A program made the position numbers and the translations under genes. From Betaproteobacteria bacterium Ga0077523 (GTDB lineage Bacteria; Pseudomonadota; Gammaproteobacteria; Burkholderiales; Ga0077523), in the NCBI GenBank assembly GCA_001464695.1, contig LNDQ01000089.1:57222-121221 (forward strand): a DNA stretch of 64,000 nt, written 5' to 3'. Below are positions 34,665-43,865 of the stretch, one piece after another. Below the pieces are notes generated by a model, which saw nothing but the letters and a program-made list of their open reading frames with translations, had not been told where the DNA came from and searched no databases. Position 1 is the stretch's first letter, and the number at the start of each line of letters is the position of its first letter.

Positions 34665-35590
34665 TCACCTCCGAACGCGACGGCTGGATCTGGCTCGACG
34701 GTGCCTGGTTGCCCTGGCGTGAAGCCGCGACCCACGTCATGACCCACACGCTGCACTACGGGCTCGGGGTGTTCGAAGGTGTGCGTGCGTACTCGGGATC
34801 GAACGGCACTCACGTGTTCCGCCTGCACGATCACACGCGGCGATTGATCGAATCCGCTCACATCCTGCAGATCGAGGTTCCCTTCGATGGTGCCAGCCTC
34901 GAATCAGCCCAGGTCGAGGCCTTGCGGCGCAACGGCCTCACCGACGGATACGTGCGGCCACTGGTCTTCCTGGGGCCGGAGAAACTCGGCATCGATCCGG
35001 TGGGCGCGCAGGCTCACGTCGCGATCGCTGCGTGGACATGGGGCAGCTACCTCGGACCGCAGGCGGTCGAGCACGGCATCCGCGTCAAGACCTCGTCGTT
35101 CCAGCGCCATCACGTGAACGTGCAGATGTGCCGCTCGAAATCGGTGTCGACCTACGCCAACTCGATCCTCGCGTGTCGCGAGGCGCGCGCCGACGGCTAC
35201 GACGAAGCGCTGCTGCTCGACACCGACGGCTTCGTTTCCGAAGGCAGCGGCGAGAACGTGTTCGTCGTGCGCGACGGGCGGCTGTACGAGCCCGACACCG
35301 CCTCCGCGCTCGACGGCATCACGCGTCGCACCGTGCACACGCTCGCTGCGGAGGCGGGGTTCGAGATCCAACGAAAACGCATCACGCGGGACGAAGCGTG
35401 GATCGCGGATGAAGTGTTCTTCACCGGCACCGCGGCGGAGATCACGCCGGTGGTGGAACTGGATCGCCGGCGCATCGGCAACGGCAATCCGGGACCCGTG
35501 ACGCGCGCACTGCAATCCGCGTATCTCGCCGCGGTGCGCGGCGAGGATGGAAAGGATCGGGGCTGGTTGACTCGGGTAACGCCGGACTGA
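34661..35590 (+). CDS. ilvE: Branched-chain amino acid aminotransferase
   Basis: The 309-residue fold-type IV PLP enzyme has the expected motifs: THTLHYGLGVFEGVRAY near the start, YVRPLVFLG, VQMCRSKSVSTYANSILACREARADGYDEALLLD with the PLP lysine (SKSVSTYANS), GFVSEGSGENVFVV, and the C-terminal DEVFFTGTAAEITPVVELD. It transfers the amino group of glutamate to 2-oxo acids of leucine, isoleucine and valine. A GGAGG ribosome site (34650-34656 region) precedes the ATG at 34661. It is coupled to DUF2917 upstream and followed by a strong hairpin. Confidence 0.95.
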   Translation: MITSERDGWIWLDGAWLPWREAATHVMTHTLHYGLGVFEGVRAYSGSNGTHVFRLHDHTRRLIESAHILQIEVPFDGASLESAQVEALRRNGLTDGYVRPLVFLGPEKLGIDPVGAQAHVAIAAWTWGSYLGPQAVEHGIRVKTSSFQRHHVNVQMCRSKSVSTYANSILACREARADGYDEALLLDTDGFVSEGSGENVFVVRDGRLYEPDTASALDGITRRTVHTLAAEAGFEIQRKRITRDEAWIADEVFFTGTAAEITPVVELDRRRIGNGNPGPVTRALQSAYLAAVRGEDGKDRGWLTRVTPD

Positions 35591-35603
35591 TCTCCGGAAA
35601 TCC

Positions 35604-35629
35604 CAGCGGCCTCCCGCAGGAGGCCGCTG
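35604..35629. terminator. Strong hairpin between convergent ilvE and PEP-CTERM genes
   Basis: CAGCGGCCTCC (35604-35614) and GGAGGCCGCTG (35619-35629) form an eleven-base-pair perfect stem with a CGCA loop. There is no clear T run on either side, so it may be a weak bidirectional terminator or an mRNA 3' end protector for both convergent genes. Confidence 0.6.
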
Positions 35630-35649
35630 GTCCGCGCCGACCGATGTGC

Positions 35650-36483
35650 TCAGCGCTGCTGTCGGCGCACGGCGAACCCGAGGAGCAGGATGCCGAGACC
35701 GAGCATCGCGTAGGTGCCGGGTTCCGGCACCGCGGCGATGGCGGTGATGCCACCCGGCGTCGTGCCCCAGACCGTCCCCAGCGCCGTGTATCCCTGGCCG
35801 GAGGCGGCATCGACCGATGCGAAGTTGAAGTCGCTCGGGTCGATGTTCGTGTCGCTGCCGACCGGTCCTTCGTAGTGGAACACCAACTTCGAACCAAACT
35901 CGCCCGACGGCCCCAACGCGCCCGCCGCGAAACTGATGAGAATGTCGAACTTGCCGGCGTCGCCGACGCTGAATCCATTCTCGCTGGTCTCGAAGGACAC
36001 CGGCGCCGCCCCGGGGACCGGGAATCCGAACCCCGGCGCGCCGCTCCAGCCGAGCTGCAGCTTGGCGAGATCCAGCGCCGGGTTGAAGTTGAGATAGATC
36101 TGGTTGACATACTGGCCTGCGGCGAGATTGCCGCTGCCCTGCACAGCGCCAAGATCCGGGTAGGCGCTCAAGCCGAAGTCCGCCAGTTGTTGCGCCGTGA
36201 ACGGTGACCCGGTCGCGGGCTCGCGCTCGCCGGTGGTGGTGATCTGCAGTTCCACGGTGTTCCGGAACGCAGCAAAGCCGGCTACCACCCCGGGAGCGCC
36301 GAGGAACCCGAGGTCGATGAACTTCGCATTTACCCAGGGCGCAGCCCCCCCGGGTGTATCGCCGGCGACAACGGCAGCAAGCCCCATGTCGATGGGGTCG
36401 ATCGCCGCAGCCTGTCCGGCGGCGAACATCAGCAACGGCGCCGCGAGCAGCGGCACTGCAAACGCGTTCTTCTTGGTTTTCAT
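35650..36483 (-). CDS. PEP-CTERM sorting domain protein
   Basis: The 277-residue protein has a signal peptide (MKTKKNAFAVPLLAAPLLMFAAGQAAA) and a C-terminal PEP-CTERM signal: VPEPGTYAMLGLGILLLGF followed by the basic AVRRQQR. The PEP motif is cut by exosortase EpsH-type enzymes, which process the protein for export or surface display, usually with exopolysaccharide. The exosortase is not in this window. The mature domain is rich in Gly/Ala and beta-forming residues, with no family I recognise. The isolated position is typical of these proteins. Confidence 0.9.
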   Translation of the reverse strand: MKTKKNAFAVPLLAAPLLMFAAGQAAAIDPIDMGLAAVVAGDTPGGAAPWVNAKFIDLGFLGAPGVVAGFAAFRNTVELQITTTGEREPATGSPFTAQQLADFGLSAYPDLGAVQGSGNLAAGQYVNQIYLNFNPALDLAKLQLGWSGAPGFGFPVPGAAPVSFETSENGFSVGDAGKFDILISFAAGALGPSGEFGSKLVFHYEGPVGSDTNIDPSDFNFASVDAASGQGYTALGTVWGTTPGGITAIAAVPEPGTYAMLGLGILLLGFAVRRQQR

Positions 36484-36717
36484 GGAAGAGCTTCCTTGAG
36501 GTCGAGGGTGGTCCGGGGAAATCTCCAACGGAGGCTCGCGTAAGCGAGCTGCCGCGTGCCGGCGCGCCAATGGATGACCCGCCTCCACCACGGCCGAGGC
36601 AGTCTAGGGTTCCACGCCTTACCGATGAGTTACGGATCGGACCGATCGTGGTCGCGGCTCCGTTTCACGACGCGGGACTGCTTGCCGGCGGGCCCACCAG
36701 CCCCCGGCACGAGCGCG

Positions 36718-38481
36718 CTAGCGCGTCAGCCGCAGATACAACCCCGGCAGTTTCTCGGGCAGCCGATCGATGTGATCCACCACCATGTAGTTGCGCTGAC
36801 CGAAGATACGGCTCACGTAGTCGTCAGCCTTGGGATCCACCGTCATGCAATAGGTGAACACGCCGGCGCGGCTCGCTTCGTCCACCGCCTTCTTCGCATC
36901 GAAGACCAGATAACGTGCATCGTGCACGTCGATGTCGTGCGGCTCGCCGTCGGTGATGAGCAGGATCAGCTTGCGGTCACTGTGCCGTGCCTTCAGCCAC
37001 CCGGTCGCATGGCGGATGGCCCCGCCCATGCGCGTCGACAGGCTGCCGCTCATCCCGGCGAGGCGCGCCTTGACGTGGTCGTCGAAGGGCCAGCCGAAAT
37101 CCTTGAAGCGCTGATAGCGGACTTCGTGTCGGCCATTCGAGCAGAACCCGTGGATGGCGAACTGATCCCCGATGGTTTCCATCGCATGCGCGAGCAGCAC
37201 CGTGGCCTCGCGCGCTAGGTGCAGCACCGGCGCGTTGCACGCGGGCACGATGTCGTTGGTGGACTCCGACAGGTCGAGCAGCACCAGCACCGACAGATCG
37301 CGCTCCCGCCGGTCCACGCGGATGTGGAAGCGCGGATCGGGCGTGCGATGGGTGCGGACGTCCAGCATCGCGTTGATCACGGCATCCAGATCGAAACGAT
37401 CGCCGTCCATTTGCTTGCGCAACCGCACCGGCTTGCGCAGTTCGTTGCCGCGGATCAACCGGTCGAGGCGATAGAGCAGATCGTCGTTGCGCGCGAGGAT
37501 CTCGTCGATCAAGCGCGCCTCCCCGGGCTCGGGGCGCTGCTCCTGCACGGTGCACCACTGCGGCCGCGCCGCGCCGATGAGATAGTCCCATTCCGGATAC
37601 TTCGCCGTGCGCAGGAATTCCACCAGCTCCGGGCTCTCCTCGTCCGGCTCGTCCGCGCCCACCGGCTTGACGCCCCGCTCCGACTCGCCGCCGTCCGGGT
37701 CCTCGAGGGTATCGCCGCCTTCGGACTCCACCAGGTCCGGCTGCACGAGCATCACTTCCTCCTCGAGCATCATGGCGTTCTCGGAGCCATCGGGCTCCCA
37801 GAGGTGGCTGTTGTCGTCGCGGTACAGGGGCTCGATCACCCAGGTCTTGGCGTTGAACTGCAAGCGCATCTGGCCGATATCGTTGCCGAGCAGCGAGCCG
37901 AGCCGGCGTGGCATCGCCGCGTCTTCGAGATCGTTGGCCGGGTCGAAGAACAGCGAGCGTCCTTTGGCGACCCAGGGATTGTCGTCCTCGTAGGCGGGGT
38001 CGAGCAGCGCGCGGGCGAGGCGCACGGCCAGCCCTGCGAAAGTGGCAGCACCGGCATCGGCGCGAGCTTCGTGGAACATCAGCCACAGACGGCGCAACCC
38101 GGGCAGTTCACGACAGGCGAGCAACTCGACCCGCGCATCCTCCAGCAATCCGGTCAGCACCACCTGAACCGGTCGCAGGCTGCCGCGCGCCATCGGCTTG
38201 CCTGGGGAGAACACGAGGTGCGCCACCGCATGCGCCGTCGCCGCGCGATAGAGTTCGACACCCCGCTGACCGCTGGCGGCCCGATATCCTTCCGGCAGGT
38301 GAATGCCGATCGGCGTGAGGTACGGCCGGGCCGCTTCGAGGTTGGCGGGAAAAGCCCGCAGTTCGGTCCCACGATCCCAGAGCGCACGCAGGTACAGCAC
38401 CAGCCGCTTGCGCACGTCGGCGAAGGCGACGCCGCCTTCTGCGGACGATGCTGGGGTAGAAATGGCGGCGAGGGCGCTCAA
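36718..38481 (-). CDS. VWA domain protein, NorD/CbbO type
   Basis: The 587-residue cytoplasmic protein ends in a von Willebrand A domain (about 385-587) with a full MIDAS set: DLSES, a Thr/Ser in the SLSTRMGGAIRHA region, and ITDGEPHDIDVHD. The N-terminal part resembles NorD/CbbO proteins (helical, with LAREATVLL and WDYL segments). NorD and CbbO work with a hexameric MoxR-type AAA+ ATPase (NorQ or CbbQ) to remodel or load a metal enzyme: nitric oxide reductase or Rubisco. The matching ATPase is at 42151-42972 on the same strand. Neither NOR nor Rubisco genes are here; the linked metal enzyme is urease. Confidence 0.87.
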   Translation of the reverse strand: MSALAAISTPASSAEGGVAFADVRKRLVLYLRALWDRGTELRAFPANLEAARPYLTPIGIHLPEGYRAASGQRGVELYRAATAHAVAHLVFSPGKPMARGSLRPVQVVLTGLLEDARVELLACRELPGLRRLWLMFHEARADAGAATFAGLAVRLARALLDPAYEDDNPWVAKGRSLFFDPANDLEDAAMPRRLGSLLGNDIGQMRLQFNAKTWVIEPLYRDDNSHLWEPDGSENAMMLEEEVMLVQPDLVESEGGDTLEDPDGGESERGVKPVGADEPDEESPELVEFLRTAKYPEWDYLIGAARPQWCTVQEQRPEPGEARLIDEILARNDDLLYRLDRLIRGNELRKPVRLRKQMDGDRFDLDAVINAMLDVRTHRTPDPRFHIRVDRRERDLSVLVLLDLSESTNDIVPACNAPVLHLAREATVLLAHAMETIGDQFAIHGFCSNGRHEVRYQRFKDFGWPFDDHVKARLAGMSGSLSTRMGGAIRHATGWLKARHSDRKLILLITDGEPHDIDVHDARYLVFDAKKAVDEASRAGVFTYCMTVDPKADDYVSRIFGQRNYMVVDHIDRLPEKLPGLYLRLTR

Positions 38482-38644
38482 CGGTCAGGGCCGACAGAGA
38501 AAGGACGAGGGCCGCGGCTCACTGCACGGCAATCGCCGCGACGCATGAATGATACGGGACGCGCCCTGAAGGTGCCGCGGCACGTCGAATGAAACGCCGA
38601 GCCGCACATTGCTGATAGGCAGGCGCCGCCTCCTGCAGACCGCA

Positions 38645-40633
38645 TCACTTCCGGCATGCGTCGGTCGCAATGAAGTCGGGAGGCACGGTGCCCGAGGCAA
38701 AGTCGCCCGACGGCACGTTGACCCGCTCCATGAGCGCCGTGTAGTTCTCCAGGACCTCAGCCAGGCTCGCGGGCGGATAGCGCGGCGCGAGCACCCGATC
38801 GATGCACCGGCACCAGACCGAGTTGCGGCGACGGCCGTTGGCGCGGTCGTACTTGTCGCACGCTTCGCCGATGGTGGTCGGAGCATCGCCCGGATCGTTC
38901 AGCGTGTCGGGAACGCGCTCGGCCTGGAGGGTGGGCCTGTCGTCGCCCAGACGCCGAAGGTTCTCCATGAACTGGACGACACCTCCGGTCCGGCACGGTG
39001 CCGCACCTGCAAAGAGCTTCTGCATGTCGTCGCGCAACGCGTTCTTGACCCGCTGCACCTCGAAACCGGCTGCCATCGCCGCGCCCGGGTTGCTCAGCAC
39101 GGCAGCCGGTGCCACTTCGTTCGGGTAGAGCGACGGGGCCTCGGAACGCCCTTCGTGCCATGCCTCGAAGACAGGGACGAAATCGCGATGCACGTAGACC
39201 TCCTCGACCTTGCCCTCCACCCGGCCGAGAACATCGTCGTTGCGATACCAGGTGGTGGTCCGCTTCGCCGACCCGGGCGGCAGAAAGTCGCGGCATTTGT
39301 CGCCATACGTGGCAACCGCGTGGAAGTAGATGCGTCCGAACACCCAATCGCGGCGCGCGTCGGGGTAGTAGCCATCGTGGACCTTGCGCAGGGCGGGGCC
39401 CATCGCGAACGCCGACCAGTAACCCGCCGGCTGAAAGGTGAGGCCCGTCGCCGCGTACCGTCCGGGCTTGATCCGCTCGCGCTCCGCCATTCTCGCGCGG
39501 GCGGCACGAACCTCCCTGGCCTCTTCGGCATTGCGAGCCGCCAGCGCGTTCGCGCGGGCCTGTGCTTGCGCAGCGGCTTTCTCCTGAGTGGCCTGGATTG
39601 CGGCAATCGTATTGAAATCGGAGTGGGCCGTGCGGGTCGACCAGGTGAACGGTCCGGCCGGACTGCGACGCTCCCCGGTCCAGTACTCCACGGCGACCGG
39701 CACATCCACCGGATACTCCACCAGCGGATGCCGGCGCACATCGTTGTACGCGTACGGACTGTTCGGCTGATGGGCGATCTTCGTCCCCGTGGCGTAGTGC
39801 CGCACTTCGATCGCGACGCGCAACGCACCGGTGTCGCGGACATGCGGCGCGATCAGCCGGTGGAAACGCTGCGTGGTGCGCTCGCCCGGAACCATCGCGC
39901 CCGGCGCGGCCGGGTCGGCGACGAAATCGAGCACCGGCTCGTTCGCGCCGATGGGACGCACCAGAGCGAACCAGTAGTGGTCGCTGCGCTCGGCGATGAG
40001 ATGCACCTGCGTACCATCGGCTTCCTGGAGGAACCGTGCATCTCGATAGCCGTGATCGAGTAGCGTCGGCGTGGCGGACTTGCCCGGCGTGACGCCGGTG
40101 TTGGCGGCGACGTCCGGCGGATTGAACCGATAGAGCGGATGCTCGAAGGCAATCGGAATCGCCACGAGGTAGCGCACGCCCGGCCGCGGCCGCGTCGGCA
40201 GGAGCTCCTGCTGCACCATCTCCCGCAGCACCAGAGTGCCGGCTTCGTACAGCACCGCACCGCGCCCACGCACCTGCATCCCCTGACCGGCTGCCGTGAT
40301 GTAGCCGCTCTGCCCGACGAAGAGCGCTCCGCCCTGTTCCGTGAATGTGACCGACAGCACGACGCACGCCGGTGCGGCCGGCGTGGCCGGACCGGGAATC
40401 GCGATCTGCCGCGACGGAGCCTTCGCGAGCGGCGCGCGGCCGTCGAACAGGACCGGTGGAGAACCTGGCGCTCGCCGCGCCTGTTCGAGCTTGCCGACCA
40501 GGGCCTGATCGCCGCAACGCTCGCTGCCCGGCACCTGGGCGAGCGCCAGGCGCGCGGCCGCGAACGCCATCAGCGCGATTCCCGCGAGCCTCACCATCCG
40601 ATATGGCATTCCCCACCCCCACAGGATTCGCAT
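38645..40633 (-). CDS. Large secreted protein of unknown function
   Basis: The 662-residue product has an N-terminal signal peptide (MVRLAGIALMAFAAARLALA; starts at 40633, 40609 or 40597 are possible). The N-terminal half (residues 80-340) looks beta-rich, with many charged loops. A helical Ala/Glu/Arg coiled-coil-like stretch follows (about 345-400, EKAAAQAQARANALAARNAEEAREV). The C-terminal part is helical with pairs of cysteines (CRDFLPPG, APCRTGG, EACDKYDR, WCRCIDRVL, ATDACRK). I recognise no family. It lies between the VWA protein gene and the divergent NmrA-like gene, probably co-oriented with the VWA gene but separated from it by 163 bases. Confidence 0.7.
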   Translation of the reverse strand: MRILWGWGMPYRMVRLAGIALMAFAAARLALAQVPGSERCGDQALVGKLEQARRAPGSPPVLFDGRAPLAKAPSRQIAIPGPATPAAPACVVLSVTFTEQGGALFVGQSGYITAAGQGMQVRGRGAVLYEAGTLVLREMVQQELLPTRPRPGVRYLVAIPIAFEHPLYRFNPPDVAANTGVTPGKSATPTLLDHGYRDARFLQEADGTQVHLIAERSDHYWFALVRPIGANEPVLDFVADPAAPGAMVPGERTTQRFHRLIAPHVRDTGALRVAIEVRHYATGTKIAHQPNSPYAYNDVRRHPLVEYPVDVPVAVEYWTGERRSPAGPFTWSTRTAHSDFNTIAAIQATQEKAAAQAQARANALAARNAEEAREVRAARARMAERERIKPGRYAATGLTFQPAGYWSAFAMGPALRKVHDGYYPDARRDWVFGRIYFHAVATYGDKCRDFLPPGSAKRTTTWYRNDDVLGRVEGKVEEVYVHRDFVPVFEAWHEGRSEAPSLYPNEVAPAAVLSNPGAAMAAGFEVQRVKNALRDDMQKLFAGAAPCRTGGVVQFMENLRRLGDDRPTLQAERVPDTLNDPGDAPTTIGEACDKYDRANGRRRNSVWCRCIDRVLAPRYPPASLAEVLENYTALMERVNVPSGDFASGTVPPDFIATDACRK

Positions 40634-40710
40634 GAACGCGTCGGCATTCCCGAATATGGGGAAGCAGGCGCAGGCCTGTCAACGCGGCACCACCCGGCGG
40701 CGAGCCGCCG

Positions 40711-40776
40711 TTAGGAAAATCTTAGGAAGTGCTTAGCGAAGAGTTAGCAGCGGCACCCACGGCACCTTCCTAGACT
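40711..40776 (+). promoter_or_regulatory. Four 11-bp phased TTAG boxes with activated-type promoter
   Basis: TTAGG (40711), TTAGG (40722), TTAGC (40733) and TTAGC (40744) start exactly 11 bases apart. This head-to-tail, helix-phased layout is that of OmpR/PhoB-family response regulator sites (compare PmrA/QseB half-sites of TTAAG type). The last box abuts the expected -35 position of a weak -10, TAGACT (40771-40776). No proper -35 is seen, as expected for an activator-dependent promoter. A CGGCGGC-GA-GCCGCCG hairpin (40695-40710) lies just before. Confidence 0.6.
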
Positions 40777-40836
40777 GGCAGTCATCGAAACGGGCGCCGC
40801 TGTGGCACCCGGCGCAACCTCCGGAGGAGTCCAGGA

Positions 40837-41802
40837 ATGTCCCGACCCGTCATCGCCGTGATCGGCGCCACCGGCGCCCAGGGCGGCGGCCTCGTGCGTG
40901 CGATGCTCGCCGATCCGCTGCGCCGCTTCCAGCCGCGCGCGCTCACTCGCCGTCCGTACTTGCCACCGGCACTGGCCCTCGCCAAGGCAGACGTGGAACT
41001 CCGGGGTGCCAATCTGGACGATGTCGAGTCGCTGGCGGATGCCTTCGCCGGCGCCCACGGCGTCTTCGCTCTGACCAATTTCTGGGAGCACCACTCGCCC
41101 GAGACCGAACTCGCCCAGGCCGCCAATATCGCAGCAGCGGCGCAGCGCGCCGGAGTCCGCCACGTCATCTGGTCGACTCTCGAGGACACGCGCCAGTTCG
41201 TGCCCATCGACGATCCGCGCATGCCGACGCTGAGAGGCCGGTACAAGGTGCCGCACCTCGATGCAAAGGGCGAGGCCAACGCGCACTTCACGAGGCTCGG
41301 CGTCCCCACGACGTTTCTGTACACGTCGTTCTACTGGGACAACCTGATCCACTTCGGCATGGCGCCGCAACGCGACGCAGCCGGCAATCTCGTGTTCACG
41401 CTGCCCATGGATGATCGCAAGCTGCCTGGTATCGCCGGCGAGGACATCGGCGTCTGCGCGTTCGGCATCCTGGCCGAGGGCGAAGGGCTCATCGGAGCGC
41501 ACGTCGGCATTGCCGGCGAGCACCTGACCGGCGCGGAGATGGCCGATGTGCTCGCGCGTACCGTCGGCGAGCCGGTCCGCCACTTCGCCATGCCGCCCGA
41601 GCAGTACGCGAAACTCGGCTTCCCCGGCGCCGACGAACTCGCCAACATGTTCCAGTTCAAGCGCGACTTCAACGAAGCCTTTTGCGGGTTGCGATCCGTC
41701 GAGCGCAGCCGGGCCTGGCATCCTGGCCTGATGAATTTCGAGCGGTGGTTGCAGCGCAACCGCACCGCCTTGCCGATCGCCCCACGCGCACACCGCGCCT
41801 AG
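40837..41802 (+). CDS. NmrA-like NAD(P)-binding protein
   Basis: The 321-residue protein starts with a Rossmann nucleotide-binding motif (VIAVIGATGAQGGGLVRAML) and continues as NmrA/HSCARG-type sequence: GAHGVFALTNFWEH, AQRAGVRHVIWSTLED, YKVPHLDAKGEAN and FYWDNLIHFGMAP. The SDR catalytic Tyr-x-x-x-Lys is not in its usual form (YKVPHLDAK has only a loose match). Such proteins act as redox sensors or reductases. GGAGGAG lies 8 bases before the ATG. A 53-residue peptide gene follows 30 bases later on the same strand, and the phased TTAG promoter drives the pair. Confidence 0.88.
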   Translation: MSRPVIAVIGATGAQGGGLVRAMLADPLRRFQPRALTRRPYLPPALALAKADVELRGANLDDVESLADAFAGAHGVFALTNFWEHHSPETELAQAANIAAAAQRAGVRHVIWSTLEDTRQFVPIDDPRMPTLRGRYKVPHLDAKGEANAHFTRLGVPTTFLYTSFYWDNLIHFGMAPQRDAAGNLVFTLPMDDRKLPGIAGEDIGVCAFGILAEGEGLIGAHVGIAGEHLTGAEMADVLARTVGEPVRHFAMPPEQYAKLGFPGADELANMFQFKRDFNEAFCGLRSVERSRAWHPGLMNFERWLQRNRTALPIAPRAHRA

Positions 41803-41832
41803 CACCCCATAACTGCCACGAGGAGAATGCAA

Positions 41833-41994
41833 ATGCAGATCGAAACGATGCAGTCGCGGACCTCACGAATCATCGAGGAGTTTCTGCTGTTCGACGAGAA
41901 CGACGACGTCGAAGCGGACGCCGTTAAAGAACTCGACGACGAACTGCTGTCGTCGGCCGGGGGGCCGTATCACTGGGTGCCGGCGGAGATATAG
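41833..41994 (+). CDS. Small peptide with double-glycine leader motif (possible RiPP precursor)
   Basis: A 53-residue frame begins at ATG 41833, with AGGAG at 41821-41825, seven bases before it. Residues 13-42 are acidic and helical (IIEEFLLFDENDDVEADAV), running into KELDDELLSSAGG (residues 32-44). The ELxxELxxxxGG layout resembles double-glycine leaders of secreted peptides, cut by C39-type peptidases. Cutting after Gly44 would release PYHWVPAEI. No C39 transporter or modifying enzyme is adjacent, so this is a motif-based suggestion. It may instead be a small regulatory protein made with the NmrA-like protein. Confidence 0.5.
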   Translation: MQIETMQSRTSRIIEEFLLFDENDDVEADAVKELDDELLSSAGGPYHWVPAEI

Positions 41995-42005
41995 CGGTAC
42001 CTCTT

Positions 42006-42144
42006 TGCCCCCACCCGTCCCCTCCCCCGGCACAGCCGGCGCTTCGCTGCCCCCTCCCTCCGCCCTCCCCCGGCACAGCTGGGGGAGGGGACGTACGACT
42101 CCTTCCCCCAGCTTTGCTGGGGGAAGGTTGGGATGGGGGCAGCG
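42006..42144. repeat. C-rich palindromic repeat cluster, copy 6
   Basis: Units GCCCCCACCCGTCCC-CTCCCCCGGC, a second CTCCCCCGGCACAGCTGGGGGAG and a third CCCCCAGC-TTT-GCTGGGGG followed by GTTGGGATGGGGGC. It lies between the convergent small peptide gene and the NorQ-type ATPase gene. Confidence 0.85.
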
Positions 42145-42150
42145 GCGCTT

Positions 42151-42972
42151 CTAGAAAAACGTCGTGACCACCGCGTCCAGAGCATCGCGCATGTCGGGGT
42201 CATCGGTAATCGGCCGCACCAGAGTCACCCGGCACGCCGCCACCGGATCGATCCCCCGCGAGATGAGATGTCCCGCGTGGATCAGCATGCGGGTCGACAC
42301 GCCTTCCTCGAGGCCGTGGCCTTTCAGGTGCCGCGTCTTCTCGCCGATCGAGACGAGCTTCCCGGCGAGCTCCGCGTCAATCCCGGCTTCGTGCGCCACG
42401 ATCTCGATCTCGATGGGCCGCTCGGGGTAGTGGAAGTCGAGGGCCCCGAAGCGTTGCTTGGTCGACTGTTTCAGATCCTTCAGGATGCTCTGGTAACCGG
42501 GGTTGTACGAGATCACCAACTGGAAATCGGGGTGCGCCTGCACCAGCTCGTTTTTCTTCTCGAGCGGCAGGCTGCGGCGCGCATCGGTCAGCGGGTGGAT
42601 CACCACCGCGGTGTCCTGGCGCGCCTCGACCACTTCGTCCAGGTAGCAGATTGCCCCGAAGCGCACCGCCAGTGTGAGCGGTCCGTCCTGCCACCGCGTG
42701 CCTTCGGCATCGAGCAGATACCGGCCCACCAGGTCGGACGCGGTCATGTCTTCGTTGCACGCGAGTGTCACCAGGGGCTTGCCCAGCTTCCACGCCATGT
42801 ACTCGATGAAGCGGGTCTTGCCGCAACCGGTCGGTCCTTTCAGCATCATCGGCAACCGCACCGCGTAGGCCGCTTCGTACAACGCGATCTCCTCGCCAGT
42901 CGCACGGTAGTAGGGTTCCGAATGGATGCGGTACTGCTCGATGAGCCCGGCGGGCATGTGCAAGTCGGTCAT
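42151..42972 (-). CDS. MoxR-type AAA+ ATPase, NorQ/CbbQ family
   Basis: The 273-residue ATPase has Walker [11 protein letters not shown], the region [15 protein letters not shown], Walker [14 protein letters not shown], sensor 1 [10 protein letters not shown] and the C-terminal CbbQ_C domain ([20 protein letters not shown]). It is the partner type for VWA proteins such as NorD/CbbO, one of which is encoded at 36718-38481. Its start lies 31 bases after the ureD stop on the same strand, with no terminator between, so it reads as the last gene of the urease operon. A role in urease activation or nickel loading is an inference from this position. Confidence 0.92.
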   Translation of the reverse strand: MTDLHMPAGLIEQYRIHSEPYYRATGEEIALYEAAYAVRLPMMLKGPTGCGKTRFIEYMAWKLGKPLVTLACNEDMTASDLVGRYLLDAEGTRWQDGPLTLAVRFGAICYLDEVVEARQDTAVVIHPLTDARRSLPLEKKNELVQAHPDFQLVISYNPGYQSILKDLKQSTKQRFGALDFHYPERPIEIEIVAHEAGIDAELAGKLVSIGEKTRHLKGHGLEEGVSTRMLIHAGHLISRGIDPVAACRVTLVRPITDDPDMRDALDAVVTTFF

Positions 42973-43003
42973 GGCGGATCCGTGACTGTTCGGTTGTCGT
43001 TGT

Positions 43004-43852
43004 CTATTTTCTGCGAGGGCCGGGCGCCGATCCCGTCACGAGCCGTCGCGCCGCGATCCAGCCCGCGCGCATCACCGCGCGCAGCGCAATCGCGTCACTC
43101 GCAAGCACCCGCAACCACGCGCCGCAATCGCCCGGCAGCAACGAGGCACCCGCGAACACGCCGGGCGACTCCGGCAGCGCCGACTGCAAAGCCTCGAGTG
43201 CCCCGGCCGGATTCGATCGATGCACGAGCATCAGCGTACCCTGCAGGCCGAAGGTGCCGTTCACTCCCGGCCGGGCCGCCAGGACACTGCGGCCGTCGAT
43301 GCGGAACCGGTCGAGTGCCAGCAAGCGGCCGTCGACACCCTCGATCCGGGTTTCTGAACCCAGGAGGTCGAACGCCCCGTCACCGCCCTTCGGATCATGC
43401 AGCAGGAAGCTCTCGGCGGCGAGCACGGTGGCATCCACTGCGGCCCTGATGGTCAGAGTCGTTCGGAGTTCCGCCGTCGGGAACAGGATCAGCGGATCCG
43501 GAAGGTACTCGACGAGCGCACCGTCGCGTGCCTCGATCGTAAGGCTCTGCTCGGCGGCGCCGTCGGGCATCGCGTGCACGATGGTGGAGGCAGCCGTCGT
43601 GAGATGCACCTGGGCACCTGCCTCCGCCGTCACGGCGAGGCGCAAGCGCTCGCCCTGGAACAGTCCGCCCGAACACGACTGCACGTACACCGTGGCGAAC
43701 CCGGCAGGATCGCCCGGCACGTGCAGCACACGACCCACGTGGAACGGATAGGCCACGAGCTGCCGCCGCAGGATGGTCGCTCCGGCCGGTGACCGCTCGA
43801 AACCCAGTTCGAACTGCGCCGGTGTCGCGTCGACGAGGTCGTCGGGCTTCAT
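43004..43852 (-). CDS. ureD: Urease accessory protein UreD
   Basis: The 282-residue protein matches UreD/Ure[67 protein letters not shown] and [16 protein letters not shown] sequence ([11 protein letters not shown]). UreD forms a scaffold with UreF and UreG on apo-urease and channels nickel. The start at 43852 gives [16 protein letters not shown] and fits the family. It follows ureG by 13 bases. Confidence 0.92.
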   Translation of the reverse strand: MKPDDLVDATPAQFELGFERSPAGATILRRQLVAYPFHVGRVLHVPGDPAGFATVYVQSCSGGLFQGERLRLAVTAEAGAQVHLTTAASTIVHAMPDGAAEQSLTIEARDGALVEYLPDPLILFPTAELRTTLTIRAAVDATVLAAESFLLHDPKGGDGAFDLLGSETRIEGVDGRLLALDRFRIDGRSVLAARPGVNGTFGLQGTLMLVHRSNPAGALEALQSALPESPGVFAGASLLPGDCGAWLRVLASDAIALRAVMRAGWIAARRLVTGSAPGPRRK

Positions 43853-43865
43853 GGAAGCAGGATCA

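Noticed and set aside
42151..42972. CbbQ as Rubisco activase
   Set aside because: No cbbL, cbbS or cbbM gene is in the window; the position after ureD points to another target.
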